From Labilibacter marinus (GTDB lineage Bacteria; Bacteroidota; Bacteroidia; Bacteroidales; Marinilabiliaceae), in assembly GCF_001659685.2 (NCBI RefSeq), contig NZ_LXYE02000001.1, positions 186,001 through 250,000 of the forward strand: a stretch of DNA of 64,000 bases, written 5' to 3'. Of the stretch, positions 45,879 to 54,126 are shown piece after piece. The stretch's first letter is position 1. Each line of letters begins with the position of its first letter. The notes beneath the pieces were generated by a model. The model was not told the DNA's origin and searched no databases. It worked only from the letters and a program-made list of their open reading frames with translations. A program made the translations under genes and the position numbers.

Positions 45879-46104
45879 ACTGGGAATCTTATATTGATTT
45901 GTAATTTAATGTATTACGATAAATTAATTTCTGAATTGTATGCCTGTTTTGATTGAAATTGAGTTGTTTTAAATGATTGTATACTTAATCTAGTTATGGA
46001 TTTAATACAATAAAATCATCCGATAAAGACTGAATTATATCTCAAAATATTTAGGAAAATAAAAAATAACTGAAAACATAGAAATAAACAATTCGAACTA
46101 TATT

Positions 46105-46668
46105 ATGAAATAATTTACTTTTATCTTTCTGTTAACACTTAGCATTTTTTGTTGTTCAGCTCAAAGCGAAGGGTATTTTCCTGGAGCCATCATAGATCTT
46201 CAAGGTAATGAAATAGAATGTTTAATTAAACCTGGAGATCAGAAATGGCTAGGTGTAAAAATAGACGAACAGAATTTCACCTATAAACCTTTTCAATTAA
46301 GAGGTTACCATGTAAAAGGTGACGATTTTGTGGTTCTTAAGGATATTAAGATTAAAACAGAATTGTATGGGGCAAAATATACATACGTATTTGCTAAAAC
46401 AATTAGTTTAGGTCGCATTAATTTATATCAAGTACCAATTCAAACTTTTTTAGGAGGTACGCATCTAACAACAGTGGATATTTATATTCTTGAGAAGAAT
46501 GGCCAACAAGAATTATCGCAAGTTCCTAATAGGATGAGTAAAATGCGAGATCTGATTAATAAACTTACTGCTGATGAACCAAAAGAACTAGATTTTGAAA
46601 CGAATAAAAAGATTTATCACGAAGATATTCCTCATTTGATTAAAAATTACAATATCCGTTTTAGATAA
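46105..46668 (+). pseudogene. Secreted protein gene with stop codon at codon 3
   Basis: A 564-bp frame that reads ATG AAA TAA, then a clean signal peptide (FTFIFLLTLSIFCCSAQ) and about 160 further residues to TAG at 46668 (GYFPGAIIDLQGNEIECLIK, LGRINLYQVPIQTFLGG). Gln (CAA) at codon 3 would restore a normal secreted protein of 187 aa, so one C-to-T change is the simplest explanation. Without the first codons, the only ATG/GTG/TTG starts within the signal region are absent; the next is GTG 46330, which loses the signal. Product resembles Bacteroidota DUF-type secreted proteins, family not recognised. A sequencing error is possible. Confidence 0.75.
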
Positions 46669-47012
46669 TAGTTTATAATAAAAATGGTGGAAAAATTTTT
46701 AAGACTAAAGGCGCATTATAAGTTTCTTGTGCGTATATAAGGCATTTACTTTATATCCTTTTTTTGGTTAGAACTATAGATAAAATAACTCTATTATAGA
46801 GTTTGAAATAGAAACGGAGGATTCTATTGGGGATTAAACATACTCGAAACATAGCTTATGGAGTGAGTTGTAATTGTCATAATATCAAGGGTGTAGGAGT
46901 TATTAAAAGGGTAGTTACCTATAGAGTAAAATGTAATATAGACCCCATGTATATGACCTATGTACAAAAAAAAAGGGTGCCTATATACAGCACCCAGAGA
47001 AATAATACACAC
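46669..47012. other. Non-coding region between two convergent genes
   Basis: A 344-bp AT-rich stretch. It includes the small palindrome ACTCTA-TTA-TAGAGT at 46788-46802 and the strong terminator of the PepSY-like gene at 46966-46995. Two overlapping opposite-strand frames of 60-70 codons here lack signal peptides or domains and cross the terminator, so I do not call them. Confidence 0.55.
46966..46995 (-). terminator. Terminator of the PepSY-like gene
   Basis: GC-rich perfect arms GGGTGC (46975-46980) and GCACCC (46990-46995) with a 9-base loop; on the minus strand the hairpin is followed by nine T residues (46974-46966). A textbook intrinsic terminator 17 bp after the stop. Confidence 0.92.
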
Positions 47013-47435
47013 CTATTTATCTATATATTCTCCTAATTCATCAAAGGTAAGTTTAACCTTATCTTCACCAATTAAAAGAATAACCATATAGCTAATTTTA
47101 CCTTTATTATTGGTTATCTGTTGAGCTTGTTTTAACTCAAACTCTTCATAGGTTTCTAATATGTAATCAGAAGTAGCTTCTGGCAATTCATCTTCAAATA
47201 TCACAGCTGCAGTTTTTAGCCACTTACCATCTGGAGCGAAAAATGCCTGATGCTTGGTTTCATCCTTAAACTGAACCATGTAGTTATCTTTGGCTTTCTT
47301 CCATACAGGTTTTTCTGCGTCAGGAAATTTTTTATCAAAAGCTGATTTTACAGCCTTTGGCACATTGATGTCTTGTGCAAATACTACTGTTACTGCAAAA
47401 AGTAACGCCGAAATAATAAGCAATTGTTTTTTCAT
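47013..47435 (-). CDS. Periplasmic PepSY-like protein
   Basis: A 140-aa secreted protein: signal MKKQLLIISALLFAVTVVFA, then a PepSY-like (putative beta-lactamase-inhibitor-like) domain. It shows the pattern VPKAVKSAFDKKFPDAEKPV, WKKAKDNYMVQF, HQAFFAPDGKWLKTAAVIFE and ELPEATSDYILETYEEFELK, a shortened duplicated fold. These proteins are common in Bacteroidota, and their role is not established; binding or inhibition of periplasmic enzymes has been proposed. Monocistronic with its own terminator. Confidence 0.9.
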   Translation of the reverse strand: MKKQLLIISALLFAVTVVFAQDINVPKAVKSAFDKKFPDAEKPVWKKAKDNYMVQFKDETKHQAFFAPDGKWLKTAAVIFEDELPEATSDYILETYEEFELKQAQQITNNKGKISYMVILLIGEDKVKLTFDELGEYIDK

Positions 47436-47707
47436 TTTGTCTTTATTAAGAATTAAATATAACCTTGAGACTTACTTTTTTATAATGGTCACTCTTTTAC
47501 TAAAGAAATAATGTTCCTCTTAACAAAAACGTGCAGCCTTCCTTGATTTTTACAAGCTTATAAATACTTAGGTGCTGAATTTATTTTTACATCAGAATAT
47601 AACTTAAGTGATGATAACAAGGCGATGTGTAGTAAGAACGAGTGGTGTTTTGAGTTTTCAATAGTGACCATAGTCGTCTTTGTTGTCTAATTAGTTAAAG
47701 AAAAAGT

Positions 47708-48118
47708 ATGCCTGTAAAAAAGATAATAGTTCCTTTCTATGGCAATGTTAAGTCGAAATATGTATTAGAGTATGCATCAGAATTAGCATTGGCATCTAAT
47801 TCAAAATTAAGTTGTATTTGTTCTTTTAATGATAAATCAGGAAACAATCTAAGAAATGATTTTAAAGACACCTACCATACAAAAATTAGCTATTTAAATA
47901 TCATCAATAAGATATTGTATAAAAAGAATGTACCATACGAAGTTATACTATCAAAAAATAATATTATAAAAAACATCCAGGAAATTAGTTCTTCTGGTTG
48001 TTTGATGATGGTTGTTGCAGGTATGTCAGATCCTAATATGATTTACTTAGCTGAAGAGCAAATGCATGTAACCACTCTGTTATTATGTGAAGATAAATTT
48101 ATGTTTAACTCAGACTAA
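47708..48118 (+). CDS. UspA-like small protein
   Basis: A 136-aa cytoplasmic protein with the start of a universal-stress-protein fold: KKIIVPFYGNVKSKYVLEYA, SELALASNSKLSCICSFND. The later ATP-binding glycine signature (G-2x-G-9x-G) is not recognisable; the region CLMMVVAGMSDPNMIYLAEE is where it would be. It may be a non-ATP-binding Usp protein or a divergent paralogue of the longer protein at 51625-52173. It lies upstream of the kinase/regulator pair and the RimK fusion. Confidence 0.65.
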   Translation: MPVKKIIVPFYGNVKSKYVLEYASELALASNSKLSCICSFNDKSGNNLRNDFKDTYHTKISYLNIINKILYKKNVPYEVILSKNNIIKNIQEISSSGCLMMVVAGMSDPNMIYLAEEQMHVTTLLLCEDKFMFNSD

Positions 48119-48123
48119 TTAAA

Positions 48124-48160
48124 AAGCCGATTATTTGAAGGAACTCATAATAACCGGCTT
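48124..48160 (+). terminator. Hairpin after the UspA-like gene
   Basis: Arms aagccgattatt (48124-48135) and aataaccggctt (48149-48160) with one mismatch. There is no strong T-run on the plus strand, so termination may be weak. Confidence 0.6.
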
Positions 48161-48211
48161 ATAGACTCAATTTGATAATGAAAGGCCTATTGCATATAGG
48201 GAGTCAGAAGT

Positions 48212-48331
48212 TTACTGATCTTCAACTTCCTTTAAAAGGTGATAACGAAGGTTAGGCTTTGAACCTTTCTCCTTCTTAAAAGGAGTTTTCACCTTTTTCT
48301 TTAATATTTGACGTTTTATGGTTTTAGACAT
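48212..48331 (-). CDS. Small basic ORF (39 aa)
   Basis: ATG 48331 to TAA 48212 encodes a 39-aa peptide beginning MSKTIKRQILKKKVKTPFKK with 12 Lys/Arg in total. It fills the gap between two plus-strand genes, reading opposite to both. Such short lysine-rich frames are sometimes real nucleic-acid-binding peptides, but no family is recognised, and it may be chance. Confidence 0.35.
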   Translation of the reverse strand: MSKTIKRQILKKKVKTPFKKEKGSKPNLRYHLLKEVEDQ

Positions 48332-48457
48332 TTGTAAAAGGTTTAATACAATTATTAATTGATGAAACATTTCTTTTTTAGACATTCGTTAAGCTAAAAG
48401 GTCACAGTATTTTCATTACATTTTTTACATTTATAAAATATTTTAGGGTTTAAGAAT

Positions 48458-49441
48458 ATGGATGAAAAAAATGCCTCTTTTTCAGAGACGCAGATAAAGA
48501 AAATATTGAATGATATACCCATTGGTATTATGGTGTTAGATGGAAATAACGAAGTGTTAGTTTGTAACAATACTTTGTTGACGTATCTAAACCTCGATAG
48601 TATAGATTTGTTGTGTACATCTACTATATATACAAAGATTGTTTCTACGGTAAATATCTTTAAATCTCAGAATAATAAGGAGTTTGAAATAAAGCATATT
48701 TTGAGCCCGCAAAATACTTTACTCATACATGGCACTATATCCGATGAGGATATAATAATAAAGGTTGAGCCTGAAATTGCCAGTGAAGAGGTTGAAGCAG
48801 AGTCTGTACAAGCTATTCTTGAAGGACAGGAAAATGAACGCAGAAGAATTGGTAGGGAAATTCATGATGGAGTGGGGCCTATGTTATCTTTTATTAAGTT
48901 AAGTTTTGACTCGGTACTTGATGAAATAAGTGATACAGATTTTAAACAACCAGAAGTTTTAAAAAGTATAAGCGAGACTATAGATTTGGTAGCAGCAGAC
49001 TTAAGAGTATTGTCGCATAAATTGGTTCCTAGAACATTAGATGAGTTTGGTTTATATTCTGCCTTTCATAGTTTATTATTTAAGCTCAACGAATCCAGAA
49101 AGGCCAACTTTGAGTTTTATTCTAATTTAACCACCGAAAATCGTTTTGTAGTTGATCTGGAACTAAGTATTTACAGATGTGCACAAGAACTATTAAATAA
49201 TGCCATCAAGTATGCTAAAGCTTCTCATATATTGGTACAAATTATTTTGCATAAACAAAGTATCATCCTTATGGTGGAAGATGATGGCGTTGGTTTTGAT
49301 ATGTCAGAGTTGGAAGACAATCACCAAGGAATAGGTTTAACAAATGTAGAAACTAGGGTAAGATTATTGGATGGAGAATTTAATATAGACTCTGTTAAAG
49401 GTAGAGGAACTGTGGTTAGCATAGAAATACCACTAACATAA
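48458..49441 (+). CDS. NarL-type sensor histidine kinase with PAS domain
   Basis: A 327-aa soluble kinase. An N-terminal PAS-like domain lies at residues ~8-105 (ILNDIPIGIMVLDGNNEVLV). HisKA_3 follows with the phospho-His in ENERRRIGREIHDGVGPML, then HATPase_c (AQELLNNAIKYAKASHILV, VEDDGVGFD, GIGLTNVETRVRLLDG). There is no membrane segment, so it senses an internal signal. It ends 6 bp before the LuxR-type regulator and surely phosphorylates it. The genes either side (UspA-like, RimK fusion) suggest a stress response. Confidence 0.93.
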   Translation: MDEKNASFSETQIKKILNDIPIGIMVLDGNNEVLVCNNTLLTYLNLDSIDLLCTSTIYTKIVSTVNIFKSQNNKEFEIKHILSPQNTLLIHGTISDEDIIIKVEPEIASEEVEAESVQAILEGQENERRRIGREIHDGVGPMLSFIKLSFDSVLDEISDTDFKQPEVLKSISETIDLVAADLRVLSHKLVPRTLDEFGLYSAFHSLLFKLNESRKANFEFYSNLTTENRFVVDLELSIYRCAQELLNNAIKYAKASHILVQIILHKQSIILMVEDDGVGFDMSELEDNHQGIGLTNVETRVRLLDGEFNIDSVKGRGTVVSIEIPLT

Positions 49442-49447
49442 CAAGCA

Positions 49448-50095
49448 ATGGATAAATTACATATTTTATTGGCCGACGACCATAAAATTTTTAGAGAAGG
49501 CATTAAAGCTTTATTAAGTAAGGAGAAAGAGGTAGAATCTATTACGGAGGCTTCTAATGGTAACGAAGTTCTCGACTTAGTTTCATCTAACCAATATGAC
49601 GTTATTATACTCGATATTGATATGGGAACGCCTAATGGAATTGAGGTGACAGACAAACTAACTCAAGCATATCCTAATACTAATATCCTAATACTATCAA
49701 TGTTAGGTTTACCAGAGTTTATTATGCAGGCGTTGGAGCTTGGTGCCAAAGGTTATTTATTAAAAAATGCAGGTAAGGATGAACTGCTAACAGCTATAAA
49801 ATGCGTGGCAAAAGGTGATAGTTATTTTAGCAGGGAAGTATCTGTGAGCTTGATGAAACAAATTCAAAATCCTCAAAGTCAACGTTCCAAGAAAAAAGCT
49901 GTACCACTTTCAAAAAGAGAGGTTGAAATATTAAAACTAATTAGTCAAGAGTATTCTAATCAGGAAATTGCAGCTAAATTATTTATTAGTAATAGAACTG
50001 TAGATACGCACAGAAGAAATTTATTAGAAAAGCTAGGGATAAAAAATAATGTTGGTTTGGTGAAATACGCTATTAACAACGGACTATTAGACTAA
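49448..50095 (+). CDS. NarL/LuxR-type response regulator
   Basis: A 215-aa regulator. The receiver domain has the acidic pair in LLADDHKIFREGIKALLSKE, the phospho-acceptor Asp in VIILDIDMGTPNGIEV, and the conserved Lys in GYLLKNAGKDELLTA. The LuxR-type helix-turn-helix is LSKREVEILKLISQEYSNQE, IAAKLFISNRTVDTHRRNLL. Partner kinase is the gene 6 bp upstream. The downstream RimB-RimK fusion gene (102 bp later) is a candidate target. Confidence 0.95.
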   Translation: MDKLHILLADDHKIFREGIKALLSKEKEVESITEASNGNEVLDLVSSNQYDVIILDIDMGTPNGIEVTDKLTQAYPNTNILILSMLGLPEFIMQALELGAKGYLLKNAGKDELLTAIKCVAKGDSYFSREVSVSLMKQIQNPQSQRSKKKAVPLSKREVEILKLISQEYSNQEIAAKLFISNRTVDTHRRNLLEKLGIKNNVGLVKYAINNGLLD

Positions 50096-50197
50096 GACTA
50101 AAAATCATTTTTACTTTTTAAAACGTTACTTTTTTTAAAATATATGTCTAAACAATTGTAAATGCAATATTGACAATGTTTTGAATATAAGTAAACA

Positions 50198-51571
50198 ATG
50201 AATTCTAAAATAGTGATTGGTAGTGAGGAGTGGTGTAACCTTCCTCAATTAAACATTCCAGGAATAAAAGCGAGGGTTGATTCTGGAGCTAAAACCTCAG
50301 CCTTACATGCGGTAAATATCAGTACGTTTACTAAAAATGAACAACCGTGGGTTAGCTTTGATGTTCATCCTTTGCAAAATGATGGTAAAACTACTATTCG
50401 TTGCGAAGCTCCTTTGCTGGACAAGAGGAAGGTTAAAAGTTCAAGCGGTTCCAGTGAAGTTCGGTTTGTAATTAAAACCATGTTGTCGTTTAAAGAAGAA
50501 GCCTGGGAAATAGAGGTTACTTTAACCAATAGAGACTCCATGGGTTATCGCATGTTACTTGGCCGACAAGCTATGTCAGGAAAAATGTTAGTTGACCCTG
50601 AATCTTCCTTTATATTAGGAGATTATTCGCTAGAAATATTGGATGGATTTTATTCAACTAATATAACTAAACCAACCGGACTGAAAATAGGTTTGTTAGC
50701 GAGCAATCCTGATTTATACAGTAATAAAAGAATTATAGAAGCAGGACAGTCGCGTGGTCATGAAATGGAGTTTTTAAACCTTAAGGACTGCTATATAAAA
50801 TTAGATGGAAAAAGGCCTGAGATGCATTATAGAGGAGGTCGCATTTTAAGTAATTTTGATGCTATTATTCCAAGAATAAGGCCTAGTGCAACATTTTATG
50901 GCTGTGCACTTACCAGGCATTTTGCAGCTATGGGAGTTTACACGCTTAATTCGGCATCTGCCATAACACAATCGCGGGATAAACTGTATGCCTTACAATT
51001 ATTGATTAATAATGGGCTACCTATTCCTACGTCTGGTTTTGCTAATTCGCCTTTAGATACCGATGAGCTTATTAAAATGGTTGGAGGTGCTCCATTGATA
51101 GTTAAACTTTTAGAAGGAACGCAAGGCAAAGGTGTTGTTTTGGCAGAGACTAAAAAAGCTGCAGAAAGTTTAATTAATGCCTTTAAAAGTTTACGGGCTA
51201 ATATATTGGTTCAAGAATTTGTTAAAGAAGCTAATGGAAAGGATATTAGATGTTTTGTGGTGAATGGTAAGGTAGTTGCGAGTATTATGCGTACTGCAGC
51301 GCCAGGTGAATTTAGAGCTAATATTCATATGGGCGGAACTGCATCTATTACAAAAATAACTACTGAGGAACGCAGAATAGCCATATTAGCAGCTAAAACC
51401 TTAAATTTAAAAGTAGCTGGAGTTGATATTATTAGAGGTAAAAATGGTCCACTTTTATTGGAGGTGAATTCTTCACCAGGTTTAGAGGGTATTGAAGGAG
51501 CTTCTAATATTGATATTGCAGGAAAAATGATTGAAGCACTTGAACGTGAGCTTAAGTATCAACCCAAATAA
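50198..51571 (+). CDS. Retropepsin-like (RimB) / RimK alpha-L-glutamate ligase fusion
   Basis: A 457-aa fusion. Residues ~1-145 form a retropepsin-like aspartic protease domain of the 'ATP-dependent zinc protease' family (KIVIGSEEWCNLPQLNIPGI, KARVDSGAKTSALHA with the Asp-Ser-Gly active site, GYRMLLGRQAMSG). Residues ~160-457 are a RimK-type ATP-grasp ligase (RGGRILSNFDAIIPRIRPSA, PLIVKLLEGTQGKGVVLAE, VAGVDIIRGKNGPLLLEVNS, SPGLEGIE). RimK enzymes add glutamate (or other amino acids) to protein C-termini or peptides. Usually rimB and rimK are separate neighbours, so the fusion supports that they work together. Closed by a bidirectional terminator. Confidence 0.93.
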   Translation: MNSKIVIGSEEWCNLPQLNIPGIKARVDSGAKTSALHAVNISTFTKNEQPWVSFDVHPLQNDGKTTIRCEAPLLDKRKVKSSSGSSEVRFVIKTMLSFKEEAWEIEVTLTNRDSMGYRMLLGRQAMSGKMLVDPESSFILGDYSLEILDGFYSTNITKPTGLKIGLLASNPDLYSNKRIIEAGQSRGHEMEFLNLKDCYIKLDGKRPEMHYRGGRILSNFDAIIPRIRPSATFYGCALTRHFAAMGVYTLNSASAITQSRDKLYALQLLINNGLPIPTSGFANSPLDTDELIKMVGGAPLIVKLLEGTQGKGVVLAETKKAAESLINAFKSLRANILVQEFVKEANGKDIRCFVVNGKVVASIMRTAAPGEFRANIHMGGTASITKITTEERRIAILAAKTLNLKVAGVDIIRGKNGPLLLEVNSSPGLEGIEGASNIDIAGKMIEALERELKYQPK

Positions 51572-51578
51572 TAAAAAA

Positions 51579-51612
51579 AAGTGTTTGCTGAAATTATAAA
51601 CGGCAAACACTT
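51579..51612. terminator. Bidirectional terminator after the RimB-RimK gene
   Basis: 10-bp arms aagtgtttgc (51579-51588) and gcaaacactt (51603-51612), with an A-run before and a T-run after, so it works on both strands between convergent genes. Confidence 0.85.
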
Positions 51613-51624
51613 AATTTTTTAATA

Positions 51625-52173
51625 CTACATTATATCTAAAGGAAAAGCATCCCAGGATTTTACATCGTTTATGGTATGCTCACGATGATTCGAAAATTGA
51701 TTAATCAATGGTTGGGTTTGGGTTAAAATACCACTTCTGTTTTTAGATATTATCCAAACTTTTCTGTCGTGTTCCTTTAGTTCATTGTTAAACCCAGCAG
51801 GAATAATATTTGAAATAAAATCCTGATAGTCGAATACCCAAAGATAACTCTCCGATAATTTTCTTTGTAAAGGACAATCTTGATAGTTCTCAAATGAGAT
51901 ATCAATTCTAGTTCCATGTCTATGACCTATTGGCTTGTCATTGCCTAATATAATATCTGAATACCTTTTGTTTAAACTGTCAAATAGCTCATTAGATGAT
52001 TCTTCTTGTGTTTTAGCACATTCTAGATATTCGTTATACAAAAAGTTATTGTTATGAATAATGACTAATATGTGTAAATCAACACCAAGGTTTTTAGCTA
52101 ATTCAACAGCTATGCTTTGCGATTTTATGTTGGAGTTTTCCAAATAAAACGGATATAGAATATTTTGCTTCAT
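51625..52173 (-). CDS. UspA-like / unknown protein
   Basis: A 182-aa cytoplasmic protein. The N-terminus ILYPFYLENSNIKSQSIAVE, LAKNLGVDLHILVIIHNNNF resembles the first strand, helix and second strand of the Usp/adenine-nucleotide-hydrolase fold, like the shorter protein at 47708. The rest (PLQRKLSESYLWVFDYQDFI, RKVWIISKNRSGIL) shows no family motif that I can name. It lies 20 bp downstream of the ECF sigma gene on the same strand and is probably co-expressed with it. Confidence 0.65.
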   Translation of the reverse strand: MKQNILYPFYLENSNIKSQSIAVELAKNLGVDLHILVIIHNNNFLYNEYLECAKTQEESSNELFDSLNKRYSDIILGNDKPIGHRHGTRIDISFENYQDCPLQRKLSESYLWVFDYQDFISNIIPAGFNNELKEHDRKVWIISKNRSGILTQTQPLINQFSNHREHTINDVKSWDAFPLDIM

Positions 52174-52193
52174 GGTAATATAATTAGAAATGA

Positions 52194-52763
52194 TTAAATA
52201 ACCTTTTGATAGTGCTTACCTACTTTTTGACGTGCTCTCATCAATCTCATTTTAATGGCACTTTTAGATAAGTTCAGTTCAGTTTCAATTTGCTTTACTG
52301 AATAGTTGTTTTGGTATTTTAGCTCCAATAATATTTTGTCCTGTTCGGGTATTTCGTCTAAGGCCTTAAATAGTAATGCTTCGCGTTCTTCTCTAAACTG
52401 TCTATCTTCAATCATTTCCATATCATTTTCATCCGAAATAAATGAAGGGATAGATTCATAAGATTCAGTCCTGTTTTTCTTCTTACGTTTCATAGACGAA
52501 ACACAATGATTAAACGTAATAGAGTACAACCAGGTAGAAAATTGAGAATTCCCTTTAAATGCATTTTTTTTAGAAAAAGCCTTTATAAAGATGTCCTGCG
52601 TAAAATCAAAAGCATCATCTGGGTTTTGGGTAAATGATAAGCACTTATTAAAAACCTTTAAATAGTATCTACTATATATTGTTTCAATACTATTAGAATT
52701 TCCATTGTAATAATCTTGGATTAATACTTCATCTGTTTTTTGTGGTTGTGCTAAGCTTTTCAT
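52194..52763 (-). CDS. ECF RNA polymerase sigma factor
   Basis: A 189-aa sigma-70 family protein: region 2 (NSIETIYSRYYLKVFNKCLS, NPDDAFDFTQDIFIKAFSKK, FSTWLYSITFNHCVSSMKRK) and region 4 (LDEIPEQDKILLELKYQNNY, SVKQIETELNLSKSAIKMRL). No anti-sigma gene is adjacent, unlike the FecR-linked one at 24 kb, so its control is not through a neighbouring membrane anti-sigma factor. Only a UspA-like gene follows it. Confidence 0.94.
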   Translation of the reverse strand: MKSLAQPQKTDEVLIQDYYNGNSNSIETIYSRYYLKVFNKCLSFTQNPDDAFDFTQDIFIKAFSKKNAFKGNSQFSTWLYSITFNHCVSSMKRKKKNRTESYESIPSFISDENDMEMIEDRQFREEREALLFKALDEIPEQDKILLELKYQNNYSVKQIETELNLSKSAIKMRLMRARQKVGKHYQKVI

Positions 52764-52906
52764 TTTTCACATTATTAATCTATTAAAATTGTTATGTGAA
52801 AATATTTGAAAACGGAAGTGTAGGAAAGAGTGAAAAAACGTATTTTTTCACTCAAGGAATTTCCTAATTTCTACTAGAATTAATGATGAAAGAACCTAAG
52901 AGAATC

Positions 52907-52971
52907 TCGCACTTTTTATATTGTAGTGTACCTTACGAGTTGGTCAATTGATAGATATATAGTGTTTTACG
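52907..52971. repeat. 65-bp dispersed repeat, copy 2
   Basis: Starts tcgcactttttatatt, then 31 variable bases, then gatatatagtgttttacg. Spacing equals copy 1 at 45729-45794. It lies in the gap between the CorA operon end and the ECF sigma gene start. Confidence 0.55.
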
Positions 52972-53052
52972 AGGCGAGTTTGTATGTTGGTTAATACAGT
53001 AATGTTTTTTACAAGTTGTGCCAGAGTTAGTCTGCTGTTTATGAAGAATTAC

Positions 53053-54117
53053 TTAAATCCACTTTTTCTTTTTAAAATAGAATAACATTCCTCCAGCTGT
53101 AACAAGCATTAAAATTAGCATAAGAGGATATCCGAACTTTAACTTAAGTTCAGGAATAAATTCAAAGTTAGTTCCGTAAATTCCAGCAATAAAAGTAAGA
53201 GGAATAAAGATAACTGAAAATACAGTCAAGAACTTCATAATATCATTTAAGCGACTGCTAACCTGTGTATGATAAATATTCAACAGGTTACTTAATATCT
53301 CTTTGTAGTTGTTTAAAGAGTCTACTGCATTATTAATATTGCTCTGTAACTCTTTATAAAAGTTCTCATTGTCAGAATCAATAAATTCCGATTCGAGTTT
53401 AATAAGGTTAAAAATCATCTCTTTACACGGGTATATGGATTTATGTAAATAGACTAACTCCCTTTTGTATGCATTAATATCTACTAGAATAGATTGATCT
53501 GTAGCAGAAAGTACTTGCTCATCTAATACCTCAATATTTTCACCAATTTTACTAATCACATAGGTGTAATTATCTAGAATAACATCTATTAGTGCAAATA
53601 ATAAATAATCAGAATTAAGCTTTCTAATTCTTCTTTTACCATTTCTTAATCGTTCTCTCACGTTTTTAAATACGTCTCCTTTTCTTTCCTGAAAGCTTAT
53701 TAATTGGTTGTTTTTAAGTATGAAAGCAATGTTTTCGGTGTCAATTTTTACATCGTCGGTATTTTTTAAACTTATCATTTTAGCAGATACGTATAAGCAG
53801 TCCTCATATTCAACAACTCTTGGCCTACTATGCGTATTTAAAATTTCCGACATAATGATAGAATCAATGGATAATTGTTCAGAGATGGAACGCATAATAT
53901 CCTGATCGTGGAGGCCATAAATATTAATCCACGAGTTTTTATATGTAATGCAATTATTTATCTCCTCTAGGTCATTTACCTCTTGTTCAAGTATCGAATT
54001 TACATCATACCTCATTAATTGAACAATCGTGTCGTCAATCTTTTTTTCGCCCCTAAATAATAAACTGTCAGGCGATAATCCAATATATTCTTTTTTGCTT
54101 TTTAATAATCGAGACAT
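53053..54117 (-). CDS. CorA-family magnesium/divalent-cation channel, GTN variant
   Basis: A 354-aa CorA protein: large N-terminal cytoplasmic domain (WINIYGLHDQDIMRSISEQL, VEYEDCLYVSAKMISLKN), long stalk helix (NIEVLDEQVLSATDQSILVD), then two C-terminal membrane helices (FLTVFSVIFIPLTFIAGIYG; YPLMLILMLVTAGGMLFYF) and the basic tail FKKKKWI. The family's Gly-Met-Asn signature at the pore mouth is Gly315-Thr316-Asn317 (AGIYGTNFEFIPEL), with codon ACT at the middle position. The Met-to-Thr exchange is unusual; GxN variants in ZntB or fungal relatives have changed selectivity. It is the last gene of a four-gene minus-strand operon, 9 bp after the amidotransferase. Confidence 0.93.
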   Translation of the reverse strand: MSRLLKSKKEYIGLSPDSLLFRGEKKIDDTIVQLMRYDVNSILEQEVNDLEEINNCITYKNSWINIYGLHDQDIMRSISEQLSIDSIIMSEILNTHSRPRVVEYEDCLYVSAKMISLKNTDDVKIDTENIAFILKNNQLISFQERKGDVFKNVRERLRNGKRRIRKLNSDYLLFALIDVILDNYTYVISKIGENIEVLDEQVLSATDQSILVDINAYKRELVYLHKSIYPCKEMIFNLIKLESEFIDSDNENFYKELQSNINNAVDSLNNYKEILSNLLNIYHTQVSSRLNDIMKFLTVFSVIFIPLTFIAGIYGTNFEFIPELKLKFGYPLMLILMLVTAGGMLFYFKKKKWI

Positions 54118-54126
54118 AGTTTCCAG

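Larger units (their letters stand above)
45450..46104. other. 655-bp non-coding region with two repeat elements
   Basis: No open frame of any length runs through this AT-rich stretch. It contains the dispersed repeat at 45729-45794 and the recombinase-type motif B at 45810-45878, both listed separately. The remainder (45880-46104) holds nothing that I can identify, and in particular no integrase gene follows motif B. Confidence 0.6.

Noticed and set aside
25844-46113. TAA recoded as an amino acid in the integrase and secreted-protein genes
   Set aside because: All intact genes here use TAA as a normal stop; the integrase also has a large deletion, so decay is the simpler reading.
46824-47036. 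Two overlapping opposite-strand frames of 62-69 codons
   Set aside because: Both run through the strong terminator of the PepSY-like gene and lack any domain or signal.
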